Origin: Paludibacter sp.
Lineage (GTDB): Bacteria > Bacteroidota > Bacteroidia > Bacteroidales > Paludibacteraceae
NCBI GenBank assembly: GCA_027450045.1
Contig: DAIDKM010000005.1
Span: forward strand, 1 to 63,060
Length of the DNA stretch: 63,060 nucleotides
Reading direction: 5' to 3'
The position numbers and the translations under genes were made by a program. Under the pieces are notes generated by a model. The model was not told the DNA's origin and did no database searches. It saw nothing but the letters and a program-made list of their open reading frames with translations. Shown one piece after another: positions 61,796 through 63,060 of this stretch; the first letter of the stretch is position 1; every line of letters begins with the position of its first letter.

Positions 61796-63060
61796 ATGGA
61801 TCCATTGATGTTGTTTTTGTTGAAGGTGAATGGTGCATTTACGCTTTTGTTCGCTTTTTACCTGCTTTTGTTGCGTCGCGACACGTTTTATGCCTCCAAA
61901 CGGATCTATTTGCAAGGCATCCTGTTTTGTTCCGTGCTTTTGCCACTGTTACACATAGCTGCATTGATTCCGCAAAAAGAAGCGATTCAGTATGTCATTA
62001 TCTTAATTAATGGATCATTACCTGCAAGTAAGCCTGTTGTACAATCGCATCTCGGAGTGACAATGATGGTCGATTATCTGCTTATGGCCGGTATTGCAGC
62101 TTCGCTGCTTTGGGTGGGAATGAGGCATATCCAACTGTTTCGCGTCATTCACCGATGTGCAGAAGAGACGGTCAATGGAGTGAAGGTGTATGTTCCAGGC
62201 AAAGAGACCAATCCATTTTCATTTCGGGGAAAGATTTATTTGAATCCGGCGTTGTACAGCTTCGACGAATTGACAAAAATCATTGAACATGAACGAGCTC
62301 ACATCGAACAGAAGCATGAATGGGACTTATTGTTGGTATCTCTATTCCAATCGTTTGTTTGGATGAATCCCCTCTATTATTTGTTTGCAGCCTCAGTGCG
62401 GGAGAATGTGGAATTTTTAGCCGATCAAAAGGTATTGAAAACAGGTAGCGACCCGAAAGCTTATCAATATGCCTTGCTAAAAGTGGCACAAACCGCATCG
62501 ATGCCTTTGACACAACATTTTAGTATCTCACACTTAAAAAAACGCATTATTATGATGAACAAAAAGAAAACCCACGCTATGTGGACAAGCAAATACCTGT
62601 TAGTTGCCCCGTTGTTATTGGCAACTGTTTTACTAGTCAATGCCGGCGAATTGAAAGAAGCCTGGGCAAATGCTGATTTGTCAGGCGCAAGCGCTTCGAC
62701 AACCATGAGTACGGCAACTTCTGCGTCGGCAAAACCAGAGAAGAAAAAGGTGGTTGTCGTGCAAATCAATAATGATTCGACGAAAGCACATCCATTGTAT
62801 CTGATTGATGGCAAAAAAGTTTCCGCAGAAGCCGTAAAAGCATTGGATCCAAAAATGATCACATCAGTCAATGTATGGAAAGATTCGGCAGCAATACATA
62901 AATACGGTGAGGAAGGCAAAAATGGCGTAGTGGTCATCACTATAAAAGGAAAAGAAGGAACCTATGTGGTGGTGTCACAGCATGGAGATAAAGGTAAAAC
63001 AAGCTACTTGACTGTTACAGAAAACAAGCCATCACAGCAAGATTCATTGTCAGTTGACAA
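61796..63060 (+). CDS. M56-family metallopeptidase sensor (BlaR1-like), 3' end outside window
   Basis: 421 codons are visible, open to the window end. N-terminal TM helices (LLFLLKVNGAFTLLFAFYLLLL-type) flank the zinc protease motif HERAH at residues 165-169, with a TM helix near residues 270-290. The visible C-terminal part contains PLYLIDGKKVSAEAVKALD and a GKNGVVVITIKGKE segment, which resemble a TonB-plug-like domain common in Bacteroidetes M56 proteins and absent from staphylococcal BlaR1. It presumably senses an envelope signal and inactivates the BlaI-like repressor. Confidence 0.88.
   Translation, partial: MDPLMLFLLKVNGAFTLLFAFYLLLLRRDTFYASKRIYLQGILFCSVLLPLLHIAALIPQKEAIQYVIILINGSLPASKPVVQSHLGVTMMVDYLLMAGIAASLLWVGMRHIQLFRVIHRCAEETVNGVKVYVPGKETNPFSFRGKIYLNPALYSFDELTKIIEHERAHIEQKHEWDLLLVSLFQSFVWMNPLYYLFAASVRENVEFLADQKVLKTGSDPKAYQYALLKVAQTASMPLTQHFSISHLKKRIIMMNKKKTHAMWTSKYLLVAPLLLATVLLVNAGELKEAWANADLSGASASTTMSTATSASAKPEKKKVVVVQINNDSTKAHPLYLIDGKKVSAEAVKALDPKMITSVNVWKDSAAIHKYGEEGKNGVVVITIKGKEGTYVVVSQHGDKGKTSYLTVTENKPSQQDSLSVD

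Noticed and set aside
61435-63060. Beta-lactam resistance operon
   Set aside because: No beta-lactamase or penicillin-binding gene is adjacent, and BlaI-M56 pairs are common general sensors in Bacteroidetes.

Overview
The window looks like chromosome of a Bacteroidetes bacterium, most likely order Bacteroidales (Paludibacter-like groups fit, but the genus cannot be fixed from sequence alone). The reasons are a complete type IX secretion (T9SS) core operon porP-gldK-gldL-gldM-gldN, many Bacteroidetes-restricted families (DUF4835, DUF4294, DUF5687, DUF6266, Porin_10-like, PorT-like), and promoters carrying the Bacteroidetes -7 box TAnnTTTG rather than a sigma-70 -10 box. I saw no tRNA, rRNA, transposase, prophage or CRISPR array. 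Layout: 1-8.8 kb holds the end of hisS, a LysM/periplasmic-binding protein, a PorT-like barrel, an AI-2E exporter, recO, a DUF5687/ABC-ATPase pair and tag. 8.9-13.7 kb is a minus-strand hexuronate catabolic cluster (uxaC, kdgK, eda and a hexuronate-type MFS importer) with a candidate operator upstream of uxaC. 14.0-23.0 kb holds a Rieske oxygenase, a HAD phosphatase, recQ, DUF4294, DUF1015, a tiny protein that is almost only a T9SS sorting domain, recN and DUF4835. 23.1-33.5 kb is a minus-strand defence island: a higB-higA type toxin-antitoxin pair with an ImmA/IrrE protease domain on the antitoxin, then a composite type I restriction operon read hsdM - abi (HEPN) - hsdS - rloA - rloB - hsdR. 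A promoter-hairpin-T-run unit of about 60 nt sits on the plus strand between hsdM and abi and looks like a small RNA gene; this is the most interesting signal in the window. 33.5-37.5 kb is a looser region with an AT-rich gap, an 11-bp tandem repeat, a DUF6266 gene, an O-methyltransferase, a duplicated leader before a PduO-type cobalamin adenosyltransferase, and a DUF2795 gene. 37.7-45.5 kb is the T9SS operon followed by a large porin. 45.5-50.5 kb holds priA-murB and divergent murA, the latter with Asp in place of the fosfomycin-target Cys. 50.5-63 kb holds a YncE/phosphoesterase fusion, a 10-unit 21-bp heptad repeat, an SDR enzyme, rplU-rpmA, serS, an AraC regulator, pirin, DoxX, an exported lipoprotein rubrerythrin with a DUF2231 membrane protein, and a blaI-M56 (BlaR1-like) pair that runs off the end. 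How the parts connect: the T9SS core would export proteins with C-terminal sorting domains, to which the small sorting-domain protein and possibly DUF4835 relate. The hexuronate genes convert imported uronates towards pyruvate and glyceraldehyde 3-phosphate, but uxaB/uxuB and uxaA/uxuA type genes are not in view. The defence island layers DNA restriction, two abortive-infection-like modules and a toxin-antitoxin pair. Several genes have TTG codons lying inside their own TAnnTTTG promoter boxes; I moved those starts to downstream ATG codons and say so in each entry.
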